From contig NZ_NPDL01000011.1 of NCBI RefSeq assembly GCF_002811475.1, positions 1-64,000 on the forward strand: a stretch of DNA of 64,000 bases. The letters run 5' to 3'. Every line of letters starts with the position of its first letter. The stretch's first letter is position 1. Shown here one piece after another: positions 28,301 to 36,173 of this stretch. Below the pieces are notes generated by a model that saw nothing but the letters and a program-made list of their open reading frames with translations, ran no database searches and had not been told where the DNA came from. The position numbers and the translations under genes were made by a program. Source of the DNA: Leptospira hartskeerlii. GTDB lineage: Bacteria; Spirochaetota; Leptospiria; Leptospirales; Leptospiraceae.

Positions 28301-29746
28301 AAGTTAAAAGCAAGCGAAGCAAGGTTCCAAACCTTCTATAGATTTGCAAACGAAGCAATCATATTCTTAGATCCAAGAACGGAAGGCATACTGGACACAA
28401 ATCCCGCTTTCTTAAGAGTATTCGGCTTTAACCAAAAAGATCTTCATTCTGTTTCTCCTTCCTCTCTGTTCACTCCCGATTCATGGGCCACTTTACACGC
28501 AAGGATACGCTCTTTCGAGAGTTCAGAAAACTTGGAATTGAGAGCAATACGCTGGAACGGACAAGTCTTTTCCGCAATAGGAAGCGTTCACTTCTACACC
28601 GAAAGAGAATCCTATGTGGCCGCAGTCAGCCTTTTGGATACTTCTGCCATCCAAGAGGTGGAAGAATTAAAAGTAATTAACGATGAGATCTCCGTTAGGA
28701 ACAGACTCATAGAGATGCAAAAAAATGAGCTACAAGAAACATTAGAAAATCTTAAAAAAGCTCAAGCGCAACTGATCCAGTCTGAAAAAATGGCGGCCCT
28801 TGGACAATTGATTGCCGGTGTTGCTCATGAGATCAATAACCCTATCGGAGCAGTACAGGCTTCCAACCAAAACCTACAAGAATGTCTGATCCGTTTTCAA
28901 ACCATCCTACCCGATGTACAAAACGTATTAACAGGAATGAATTCGGAACAGGTGGAAGCCTTCCGTCAATTTTTAAGCTTGGTTAGACAACCTAAAGACC
29001 AATTAGCAGGAATGGAAGAAAGGAACGCCAAAAAAAGTATAGTAGCTCAATTACAAGAATTGAATATTCCTTCTCCTTACGCAATCGCCGATTCTTTAAC
29101 TGATATGGGGTTCAGGGAATTACCAAAGATTGCTCTTCCCTTCCTGGTCTGTGAAAGAGCCAACGTGCTTATAGAATATTCAACATTGGAAGCATTCTTC
29201 TTTTCTAATACGAATACGATACAGATTGCGGTAGATCGAGTTTCGAAGATCTTATACGCTCTAAAAAACTTCTCTCATTTCGATACCACTTCGGAAAAGA
29301 TCCCGGCATCTATTACGGAAAACATAGAAACAGTTCTTACAATTTACCAGAATCAACTCAAAAAAGGGATCCAAGTCTTCAAGGAATATGAGAATATTCC
29401 CAAAATATTATGCTATCCGGATGACTTGATCCATGTATGGACAAATTTGATCTATAACTCCCTACAAGCGATGGAGTTCCGAGGAACGATCAAGATCAAG
29501 GTCTACCAAAAGGCCGACTTCATCTGCGTTGAGATCATAGATAATGGACCAGGAATCCCCGAAAATATTTTGGATAAAATTTTCCAACCATTCTTTACAA
29601 CAAAACTTCCGGGAGAAGGAAGTGGATTAGGACTGGATATCGTGAAAAAGATCGTAGAAAAACATGAGGGAAAAACGGAAGTAGAGACAAGACCCGGATT
29701 TACAATGTTCCGGATCTTGCTTCCTTTTATTGAAGTTAAAGTTTAA
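25334..29746 (+). CDS. Soluble multi-PAS/GAF sensor histidine kinase (1470 aa)
   Basis: The frame starts at a GTG just after an in-frame stop. There is no membrane helix. In order: coiled coil (3-40), PAS domains at about 45-150, 170-290, 295-420 and 425-545, GAF (560-725), PAS at 735-860, 865-990 and 995-1110, coiled coil, H-box VAHEINNP (His1165), and HATPase with N-box near 1371 and G-boxes (DNGPGIPE, GSGLGLDIV). Several PAS domains end in DITE/DISE PAC motifs. Between the H-box and N-box lies an insertion of about 110 residues shared with the kinase at 29810. It probably integrates several cytoplasmic signals. No receiver is fused to it. Confidence 0.95.
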   Translation: MDPKNTKQISKDLQAKLEAANQRISELENKIEKLSRSESDNRLLRSLIDYSPSAITIVNAETGIFEVVNSTAEILFGYTREEFLKLGPAEISPEFQPDGRDSKSSAYEKITLALQGETPVFRWDHCDKDKRVIPCEIHLVKIPGSKNLVRGNIIDLRNEIEAKVLLKNREEQLDLVIKSADLGFWDWNIPNGIVIPNEKCAAILGFTLEEFQTTTDFWRSRIHPDDRPLIVAGLKDHMEGRSELFETDFRMLCKDGSWKWIRSRGKVWERDKDGTPVRALGIHIDITEKKETEKILEEKESTLDLAVQGANLGIWDYNIITNEHHVDANWLKMLGYLPGEVIPTYEFWNESLHPEDKDKTNSAWKSYVKGESPSYSTTFRLKCKDGSYKWILTRGKVAENDPEGNPLRMIGIHIDISEQKQTEDELRETKLFLDRAQKAAKIGSWEYDIPSGKMTASEGLYQILEANDRMLVPTFDYMHSDDRERVEEHFKRSIIEGASAEIEYRSITPSGKEKVLLNKTDFIKDSEGKVLKLLGTIQDITDEIKRKKEEEDKRNIERLTSSISTELINQPILEIEEAISNAIIRITKTFKMSRGNLVLYDTEKMNRTLVYEFIIPEAKNQDASWPAESPIDPNNFLTKKILDGEIVLLQLEDFPESDARNKMLALRIQFLIGVPLTLEGKVVGGLGMNSEIPLSQLGMKFGEFELANLKAIGETLTNAIERKRKHSDLLAERDLLAEIMKTSVAAITVLNPEGEILYANPSAENVLGLSLDEIQERKYNAPEWKATSIDGGEWTANDQPFIRVLNSGQPVYDVRHAIEDEYGNKKFLSINGAPIKDASGKIKNLVFLVTDITESLSAERALKRSEERLRHALIASKMGTWSWNLKDRIAHWSSDTAFIFGKDIEDFDTNTSTFMDLVHPDDQGLLEKYVRASLLGKEDSLNIEFRIFHPDGTIHWLEVKGQVYRNSKRFAERMAGIVADITERKKSEEKLKASEARFQTFYRFANEAIIFLDPRTEGILDTNPAFLRVFGFNQKDLHSVSPSSLFTPDSWATLHARIRSFESSENLELRAIRWNGQVFSAIGSVHFYTERESYVAAVSLLDTSAIQEVEELKVINDEISVRNRLIEMQKNELQETLENLKKAQAQLIQSEKMAALGQLIAGVAHEINNPIGAVQASNQNLQECLIRFQTILPDVQNVLTGMNSEQVEAFRQFLSLVRQPKDQLAGMEERNAKKSIVAQLQELNIPSPYAIADSLTDMGFRELPKIALPFLVCERANVLIEYSTLEAFFFSNTNTIQIAVDRVSKILYALKNFSHFDTTSEKIPASITENIETVLTIYQNQLKKGIQVFKEYENIPKILCYPDDLIHVWTNLIYNSLQAMEFRGTIKIKVYQKADFICVEIIDNGPGIPENILDKIFQPFFTTKLPGEGSGLGLDIVKKIVEKHEGKTEVETRPGFTMFRILLPFIEVKV

Positions 29747-29809
29747 ACTAATCTGATGACTTAAGAAGTGCTTCTGAAATCATATATCTAATACTCATGG
29801 TAAAAGCCT

Positions 29810-32059
29810 TCATTCTGATTTGGGAAAGGAAAAGCGAAAGATAGTGCAACCAGGTTCACTTTCCCAATTCCAGCTGCCTCCATATTTTTTGGAAATGGAA
29901 GCGGCAACTGCAAGTCCAATACCCGCGCCCTCTCCTTCCGATTTGCCGGAAGATAAGACTTCTCCTACTTGTTCTCTAATATTCTTTGGAATACCGGAAC
30001 CACTGTCCTCTACTTCACAAACAATCTTGGATTCCACATCATAGATACGTACTTTAAGTTTACCTTCTCCGGACATTGCTTGGTATGCATTATCAACGAT
30101 CTGGGTCCAAAGTCTTACCAAGTCTTCAGGGATACATCTCAAGGTCGCTTCCGAGATATAATTTCTTTCGACCGTAACCCTATTGCCACCTGCTCCCTCG
30201 TATACGCCTAACACAACTTCCATAGTGTCGGAAATCTTAACCCGTCTTTCTTTATCTTCTTTTGCGATCCCGGAATAGGTTTCTAATGCAGATACGATCT
30301 TATACATCCTATCAGTGGATCTATGAATGACCTCTTCCGAAATTTCCAACCCTCGGACAGCCATCAAAAACTCGGAGATACGATCCCATTCCGAACATCT
30401 GCATAACTGAAGAATAAACTCCGGACAATCGGTAAATCCTAATTCGGCGACAACCGCCGCTTTATCTCCGGCATCTTCTATATGTTCCTGCTTTAAGAAT
30501 GCCTCTATAGAATGCCTAGTTTCTCTGAATTTTTTACCGATCTGCTCTTTATGATTTTCTAATGTTCTGCTTAAGGTAGTGTTAAAAAATTCCCTCTCAG
30601 GTTCAGTTGCTTGGCTTAAATATTCGAAAAGAAAAGGAAGAAGTATCGTAATCCTTTTCACATAAAAGGAAATATTTTCCCTAGACGCTCCGATCGCTCC
30701 AAGCGGATTATTGATCTGATGACTGACTGCACCTGAGATCCTGCCGATCGCAGCTAATCTTTCGTTCCGTAGTAAGGTTTCTTGTGCGGTTTTTAATTCG
30801 CCTAAAGCCTCCTCTAATTCTTCCTTTTGAAGACGAATGATCTCATTACGAGAATAGATCTCTGCAGATTCTCTTAGGATCTTTTCAGACCGGATCTGTT
30901 GATCGATCGCTGCAAGCAACTTCTCCTTCATATTCTCTAACGTTATAAAAAGGTGATGGATCTCGTCCTGGAATTTTCTGTCAGGGATCTGAGCTGAATA
31001 ATTCCCTGCTCCTAATGAATCAGCAAAAGTAGTCGCTTCCGATAATCCTTCCGAGACGTATTTACAAAAGAATCTATCTAGAAAATATAAACATATCGGC
31101 AAGAGAGCGAATGTGATTAATAAGCATCTTAGAATAATCGGCCCTAAATCATTCCAAAGTACAGAATCCGGAACATATACCTCTATGGCCCAGTTTTTTC
31201 CATAAGTTCCCATACTAAATGGGAATATGTAGGAATTCCCACCTTCTACTAAATAGGCAAAAGGTTGTCCGGAAGATAATGATTTGTGAATTGCTTCTTT
31301 TACTTCGGGAGTTCCTGCGTTCTTTCCTTGTAAAATCCCCTTAGCGCCGTGGACCGCATATTTTCCACCCGGAGAGATCAATGCCAAATGACCGTCGCCG
31401 AACGGCCTCTTGAAAAATAATTCTTCTTCTAAATCGGAAAGTTTTAGATCTAAGCCGACGATTCCTATAAATCTTCCCTGGCGGATAATCGGCCGGATCA
31501 AAGAGATCATATAAATATCGACTCCTTCCAAAGGATAAAAGTAAGGTTCTCCTACAAAGTCGCTTAACGTTGCTTTGGGAATCTGGTAATAATTCCCACT
31601 TTCGTCGGTATTATCGTAATATACACTTTCTTCTAAACTGATCTCGTCCGGATTTTTTATACTTCTATGAAAGTACGGAACAAATCTACCGTATGAATTT
31701 GAACCTTTACGACCTATAAAAGAAGCATCCCTTCCATCAAAAAGATTGGGTTCAAAAACCGCACCGGCTCCTAAAAATCTTTTGTCATTCTGAAAAAGAT
31801 CCACAAGATCTTTTTCAACGGAAGCGCGAGAAGGGCGAGTAAGTTCCCAACGAGTTTTGGCTTCGCCTACTTTGGAAATTGCTTCTGAAAAAATTTTACG
31901 AACTTCGAAAGACGCACCTTCTGCTTTTGCAAACGCTGCTTCTTTGGAAGAAACTTTGGAATCGTAGAAAGCGGCAGCGGCTACCAACAGAGTTAATAGA
32001 ACGGAGAATGCAAATAAAACAATAGCGCAATAAAGAGAGAAGCGCGTTCGAAGGCTCAT
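29810..32059 (-). CDS. Cache-HAMP-type sensor histidine kinase with inserted DHp domain
   Basis: Layout of the 749 residues: membrane helix (about 10-30), periplasmic dCache-like sensor (about 40-305), second helix (about 312-332), HAMP-like linker, coiled coil, H-box SHQINNP (His447) and a HATPase ending in GIGLAVAASISKKYGG. The ATP-binding core is somewhat divergent (DSGSGIPKN present, but the F-box is altered). Between H-box and N-box lies about 110 extra residues, also found in the kinase at 25334. A GGGGGG-type ribosome-binding site precedes the ATG. It is 13 bases downstream of a single-domain receiver, its likely partner. Confidence 0.93.
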   Translation of the reverse strand: MSLRTRFSLYCAIVLFAFSVLLTLLVAAAAFYDSKVSSKEAAFAKAEGASFEVRKIFSEAISKVGEAKTRWELTRPSRASVEKDLVDLFQNDKRFLGAGAVFEPNLFDGRDASFIGRKGSNSYGRFVPYFHRSIKNPDEISLEESVYYDNTDESGNYYQIPKATLSDFVGEPYFYPLEGVDIYMISLIRPIIRQGRFIGIVGLDLKLSDLEEELFFKRPFGDGHLALISPGGKYAVHGAKGILQGKNAGTPEVKEAIHKSLSSGQPFAYLVEGGNSYIFPFSMGTYGKNWAIEVYVPDSVLWNDLGPIILRCLLITFALLPICLYFLDRFFCKYVSEGLSEATTFADSLGAGNYSAQIPDRKFQDEIHHLFITLENMKEKLLAAIDQQIRSEKILRESAEIYSRNEIIRLQKEELEEALGELKTAQETLLRNERLAAIGRISGAVSHQINNPLGAIGASRENISFYVKRITILLPFLFEYLSQATEPEREFFNTTLSRTLENHKEQIGKKFRETRHSIEAFLKQEHIEDAGDKAAVVAELGFTDCPEFILQLCRCSEWDRISEFLMAVRGLEISEEVIHRSTDRMYKIVSALETYSGIAKEDKERRVKISDTMEVVLGVYEGAGGNRVTVERNYISEATLRCIPEDLVRLWTQIVDNAYQAMSGEGKLKVRIYDVESKIVCEVEDSGSGIPKNIREQVGEVLSSGKSEGEGAGIGLAVAASISKKYGGSWNWESEPGCTIFRFSFPKSE

Positions 32060-32072
32060 TATGCCCCCCTAT

Positions 32073-32459
32073 TTATTTAAGGGCTGAGGTGATAGTGGTT
32101 ACTAATTCTTTTTCGTCCCAAGGCTTTTTTAAGTAGCTGTATAAATTGATCTCTTTTTTTAAAGCTTCGACGGAGGCGATGTCCGCATGACCTGTAATGA
32201 TTATCTTTTGGATCTCCGGATATCTTTGGTGAACGATCCTTAAAAATTCGTCTCCCTTGATATTAGGCATCAGCCAATCGGAAATTACGATCAGGATCTT
32301 GACTCCCTCTGTTACTAATTCTTCAATGATCTGCATCGCTTCGGACGCATCTAGAGCTGTCTCATAACGATAAGTATCACCCAGATGTCTTTTGACTTGG
32401 GACTTCATACTCATCAAAATGAGCGCTTCATCATCAACAAAAAGAATCGCTTTCTCCAC
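32073..32459 (-). CDS. Single-domain response regulator receiver
   Basis: This 128-residue CheY-like receiver has the acidic pocket VDDE (Asp9, Asp10), phosphoacceptor Asp61 (ISDWLMP) and the switch Lys in LKKPWD. The alpha4-beta5 region (LYSYLKKPWD) belongs to the class seen in PatA/RpfG-type regulators. It starts at a GTG with a GGGGGAG site. It lies between the receiver-EAL gene and the Cache kinase, so phosphotransfer from that kinase is likely. Confidence 0.93.
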   Translation of the reverse strand: MEKAILFVDDEALILMSMKSQVKRHLGDTYRYETALDASEAMQIIEELVTEGVKILIVISDWLMPNIKGDEFLRIVHQRYPEIQKIIITGHADIASVEALKKEINLYSYLKKPWDEKELVTTITSALK

Positions 32460-32621
32460 CGCTCCCCCGGTACCAACTTATAAATTAGACGAACAAAACC
32501 GAAAAAACCCCGGCTTAAAACCCGGAGCAAAACAAGGATACTTACTCTATAAATTATGTTTGCAACTCATTTTCGATTTTGTCCCACGAAAGAATGAGTT
32601 AGAAAAAATAGACCAAAGTAC

Positions 32622-34343
32622 CTATTCAATAATTTTTATCGAAACCGGGGTTATGTCAGGAGAAGGCTGCATTATTAGGTACCCTTGCGAATATTCTATG
32701 CCTAGAGAACGTACAACTTTTAGCTCTTCCGGAGTAGAAACGAATTCAGCGACTACTTTCGCTCCGATCCTGTGAGCAAGTTCTGTGATCGCAGAAGTCA
32801 ATATGAATGCAGTCCGATTTCTTTCCAAGGACTGGATAAATTTTCCATCTATCTTGATGAAGTCAGGTTGGATCTCCAACAATCTGGAAAAATTAGAATG
32901 TTCCACTCCGAAATCATCGATCGCAATTTTCGCACCGAGCTCCTTCAGTTCTGAAATCACTTTCAGTCTCTCCGGATTTCCATGAAAGCTTGCGGTTTCT
33001 AAAATTTCAAAAGTCACTCTGGAAGGATTGATGCCGTAATGTTCCATACGAGAGGAAGCCCATTTCGGAAAACTCGGGCTCTCTAATTCAGTCTCGGAAA
33101 GATTAATAGAGAATGAATAAGGTGAATCCGAAAATTTTCGAAGTGCTTTTTCAAAAAGGATAGGACTAATTCTTCTTAAAAGCCCTGTGGATTTTGCCAG
33201 ATACAAAAAGCTTGCGGGTGCATATACTTTTCCATCTTCTACAATCCTCGCAAGGCATTCGAATTTTTCTACCTTACCCGTTTGGTTGTCCATGATCCCT
33301 TGGAAATAAGGTACTACATTGCCGGAATGGATTGCCTGGTTCAGTCTTTTTCCCAGATCCATATTGATCTTGTATAGATCCTGGTCGTCCATCTTCTCGG
33401 AGTAGGTATAGATCCCTGATTCCGAATCAAACTCAGGCTCTTGGCTTGCTTTGACGAGCGCTAACCTCGCCTTATAATACAGATCTTTTTTTCCGCTCGC
33501 GGTGGCTATGGTTGCGTTGATCCGGAAAGAAATTCCGGAAGCCGTAAAATAATCGGAGCGGAGAAGTATCCGAAATGCAATTAGATGTGGTAAGAATTCT
33601 TCTTCAGCTACCTTGGACAGGATCGCTACCTCATCCTCATATACATGGAAAATCTCTCCATAACTCCCAAGGATCGATTTCATAGAATCCAGGAACTTCT
33701 TCATTAAATCCTTATAAAGAGAAACTCCGAAGTCCCTTGTGGTCAAAGAAGTAGATTCAATACGTATCAATGCGAGCAAAGAATCTTCCTTATCTTCTGC
33801 GACGATATCCAATCTTCTTCTTAAAGACTCCAAATTAGGAAGCCCAGAGTCCCTATTATAAAGAAGCGCTTCTTCTAATTTTTTATTTAGTTCGAAAAGA
33901 GAAATATCCGACTCGTAAGAACGGATCGCTTCTTTTACGGTCATAAGTAGATCGTTTGAGTCCCAGGGTTTGGAAAGATATCTATACAAGTTTGCTTTGT
34001 TCAATGCATTCCCAACGGAGTCTGCACTTGCTTGTCCCGTGAGCATGATCTTTCTTGTGTTCGGATTTGTTTCTTGGATGCGGATCAGGAACTCATCCCC
34101 TCTGATCCCCGGCATGACCTGGTCGCTTAATATTGCAGGGATATGAATTCCTGCCTGGTTACATTCCTCCACTATCTGAAGGGCGAGTTCTGCGCTGTCG
34201 GCAGCTTCTATTTGATAATTTTTTCCGAATGCGGATTTAAGCTGTTCTTTAAGTCCTCTCAGGATGATCAGTTCGTCATCGACACATAAAATCACCGATC
34301 TTTTAGGTGCTTCGTCTGATGATCCATTTTCTTGGTTTTTCAC
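32622..34343 (-). CDS. Response regulator with degenerate GGDEF and EAL domains
   Basis: The protein starts at a GTG. Residues 15-135 are a receiver with phosphoacceptor Asp74 (LSDQVMP) and a LYRYLSKPWD switch region. Residues about 155-315 resemble a GGDEF domain but the active site reads YEDEV (near 237), so no diguanylate cyclase activity is expected. The C-terminal EAL domain (about 325-570) keeps the catalytic residues: ECL in place of EAL (near 363), NLSE, EILE, IDDFG, KIDG, AEF and SQGY. It should hydrolyse c-di-GMP when phosphorylated. It leads the operon with the single receiver and Cache kinase and is divergent from the cyclase gene. Confidence 0.92.
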   Translation of the reverse strand: MKNQENGSSDEAPKRSVILCVDDELIILRGLKEQLKSAFGKNYQIEAADSAELALQIVEECNQAGIHIPAILSDQVMPGIRGDEFLIRIQETNPNTRKIMLTGQASADSVGNALNKANLYRYLSKPWDSNDLLMTVKEAIRSYESDISLFELNKKLEEALLYNRDSGLPNLESLRRRLDIVAEDKEDSLLALIRIESTSLTTRDFGVSLYKDLMKKFLDSMKSILGSYGEIFHVYEDEVAILSKVAEEEFLPHLIAFRILLRSDYFTASGISFRINATIATASGKKDLYYKARLALVKASQEPEFDSESGIYTYSEKMDDQDLYKINMDLGKRLNQAIHSGNVVPYFQGIMDNQTGKVEKFECLARIVEDGKVYAPASFLYLAKSTGLLRRISPILFEKALRKFSDSPYSFSINLSETELESPSFPKWASSRMEHYGINPSRVTFEILETASFHGNPERLKVISELKELGAKIAIDDFGVEHSNFSRLLEIQPDFIKIDGKFIQSLERNRTAFILTSAITELAHRIGAKVVAEFVSTPEELKVVRSLGIEYSQGYLIMQPSPDITPVSIKIIE

Positions 34344-34404
34344 GATCGATTACTCATGGAACTTGAAATTAGACGCGGAAAAAAAGAATTTCCGGCCCGG
34401 GCCA

Positions 34405-34422
34405 AAGAATATTTTTATTCTT
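34405..34422. promoter_or_regulatory. 7-bp palindromic hairpin in the receiver-EAL / cyclase divergent gap
   Basis: The sequence AAGAATA-TTTT-TATTCTT is a perfect inverted repeat in the 179-base gap between the divergent signalling genes, directly beside a GC-rich palindrome (CCGGCCCGGGCC, 34392-34403). It may be a binding site for a regulator of both genes; the role is inferred from position only. Confidence 0.35.
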
Positions 34423-34522
34423 AGCGAACGTATAGATAAGTCTGAGTATTAGTCTTTTAGCGTTTTTCATCTAAAGTAAAAATGAAAGATCCAATATTGA
34501 TCGCTGGATTTGATCTCCCACT

Positions 34523-36151
34523 ATGATAAAAATTATCTTCGAAAACGATAAGGAAGTTGTCCTCGAACCTTCCGAATTAAACAAGCCATTATTACAAATT
34601 TCACTCGATGCCGGCATCCCTCATATACACGCATGTGGAGGTAACGCACGTTGCTCTACTTGCAGGGTATTAATCCAAGATGGAGATGAGAATCTTCTTC
34701 CACGCAACGAAAAAGAAACAGCGTTAGCTCTGAAGAAAGGCTTTCCGGATAACGTGCGACTTGCCTGCCAAACCAAAACCACGGGTGACGTTGTACTCCG
34801 AAGATTAGTCATAGACGATGCAGACAAGGCTCTTGCTTCTACATTCTCAGATCTAATCTCCGGCATAGAAAAACCTGTTGCGATCTTATTCAGTGATATT
34901 CGAGGCTTCACAAGTTTTTCGGAAGGTCATTTGCCTTACGATGTAGTTCATATTCTCAACCGCTACTTTTATAGAATGGGAGATAAGGTCCTAAAATACG
35001 GCGGGATCATCGATAAGTATATTGGTGATGGCCTGATGGCCATTTTCGGATTGGAAGATCCGGATCCCCTTCGAGCAAATCTGAATGCGATCCGTTCCGC
35101 GTTAGAGATGAGATCCGAATTAGAAAATCTGAATGCTTATCTTCAAAATCATTTGGGTTCCGAATTCGAGATAGGGATCGGCATCAATTATGGGACAGCG
35201 ATCTTAGGAAAGTTAGGTCATCCTTTAAGCATGTCGTTTACTGCGATCGGCGACACAGTCAACTCAGCCAGCAGGATTGAAACTACTACAAAGAAGGCCG
35301 GTGCAAAGATCTTAATTTCCCAAAAAGTTTATGAATCCGTAAAGGATAGGATACAGAAAGGAAGAAGTTTCGAAACGAAACTGAAAGGTAAAACTGGAAA
35401 TTATAAAGTCCATGAAGTATTAGGAACCAAGAACAATTGCGAAGGAAGTTCTTGGCAAGAAACAGGATATAGGATCTGGGACAAGATAGATCCTACAGAG
35501 GCAGGCGCCTGGCTTCGTATGGTATTTCACGCTTCTTCTATCTTCTCCGCTGATGGAGAATGGTTGGGCCTCGAAGGTTCTATTCGATTTCCTACCATCT
35601 TAAATGATGAGAACAATCGTGGAGTTACAAAACAAATAGAAACGATCGTCCATTTAAAAGAAGAAATGGAAAAAGAAGGAAGGGTTGGAATTCCTTCTCT
35701 CGCAGATATGATCGCTCTTTCGGGTGCGCTTGCTCTCCAAAAAGCGGGAGGACCTCAAGTCCATATTCTACCGGGCAGAAAAGATTCGAGTTACCCAAGC
35801 GGAAGAATGCTCATGCCTGTGGATAGTCCGGATGTGAAAGATTCTTTGGATTATTTTTCTAAGATGGGATTTTCCGTAAGAGATACGGTTCTACTCATGG
35901 GAGTCCATACATTGGGCTGGCATTCCAAGGGATCATTTACGGATACTCCGAATATATTCAATAATCATTATTTTAGGGATCTACTTTTGGATGGCGGAGT
36001 CAGAATGCTCGCCTCCGACAGAGCCCTACTCGGTTCCGAAGAAACTAAAAGAATGGTGATGGAATACGCACTCAACGAGTCCTTATTTTTCAAAGACTTC
36101 CAAGGTCTTTACCAAAGATTGGTAGAACAAAAACGATTGGAAGAATCCTGA
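34523..36151 (+). CDS. Ferredoxin - class III adenylate cyclase - haem peroxidase fusion
   Basis: Three domains lie in one 542-residue soluble chain. Residues 1-100 are a [2Fe-2S] ferredoxin domain with Cys38-x5-Cys44-x2-Cys47 and Cys82. Residues about 115-300 are a class III nucleotide cyclase with metal Asp125 (FSDIRGFT) and Asp169 (IGDG), base-selecting Lys165 and Thr240, and transition-state Asn247 and Arg251, so cAMP synthesis is likely. Residues about 320-535 align with class I haem peroxidases (ascorbate peroxidase type): distal Arg332 and His336 (LRMVFH), GGPQVHILPGRKD, proximal His462 (GVHTLG) and Asp499. The two Trp of ascorbate peroxidase are Phe here (335 and about 472), as in class II/III enzymes. 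The first two domains are a known pair; the third is the surprise. hisC follows 22 bases downstream. Confidence 0.9.
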   Translation: MIKIIFENDKEVVLEPSELNKPLLQISLDAGIPHIHACGGNARCSTCRVLIQDGDENLLPRNEKETALALKKGFPDNVRLACQTKTTGDVVLRRLVIDDADKALASTFSDLISGIEKPVAILFSDIRGFTSFSEGHLPYDVVHILNRYFYRMGDKVLKYGGIIDKYIGDGLMAIFGLEDPDPLRANLNAIRSALEMRSELENLNAYLQNHLGSEFEIGIGINYGTAILGKLGHPLSMSFTAIGDTVNSASRIETTTKKAGAKILISQKVYESVKDRIQKGRSFETKLKGKTGNYKVHEVLGTKNNCEGSSWQETGYRIWDKIDPTEAGAWLRMVFHASSIFSADGEWLGLEGSIRFPTILNDENNRGVTKQIETIVHLKEEMEKEGRVGIPSLADMIALSGALALQKAGGPQVHILPGRKDSSYPSGRMLMPVDSPDVKDSLDYFSKMGFSVRDTVLLMGVHTLGWHSKGSFTDTPNIFNNHYFRDLLLDGGVRMLASDRALLGSEETKRMVMEYALNESLFFKDFQGLYQRLVEQKRLEES

Positions 36152-36173
36152 CTCCGTTTTTTTCTGGAATTAG

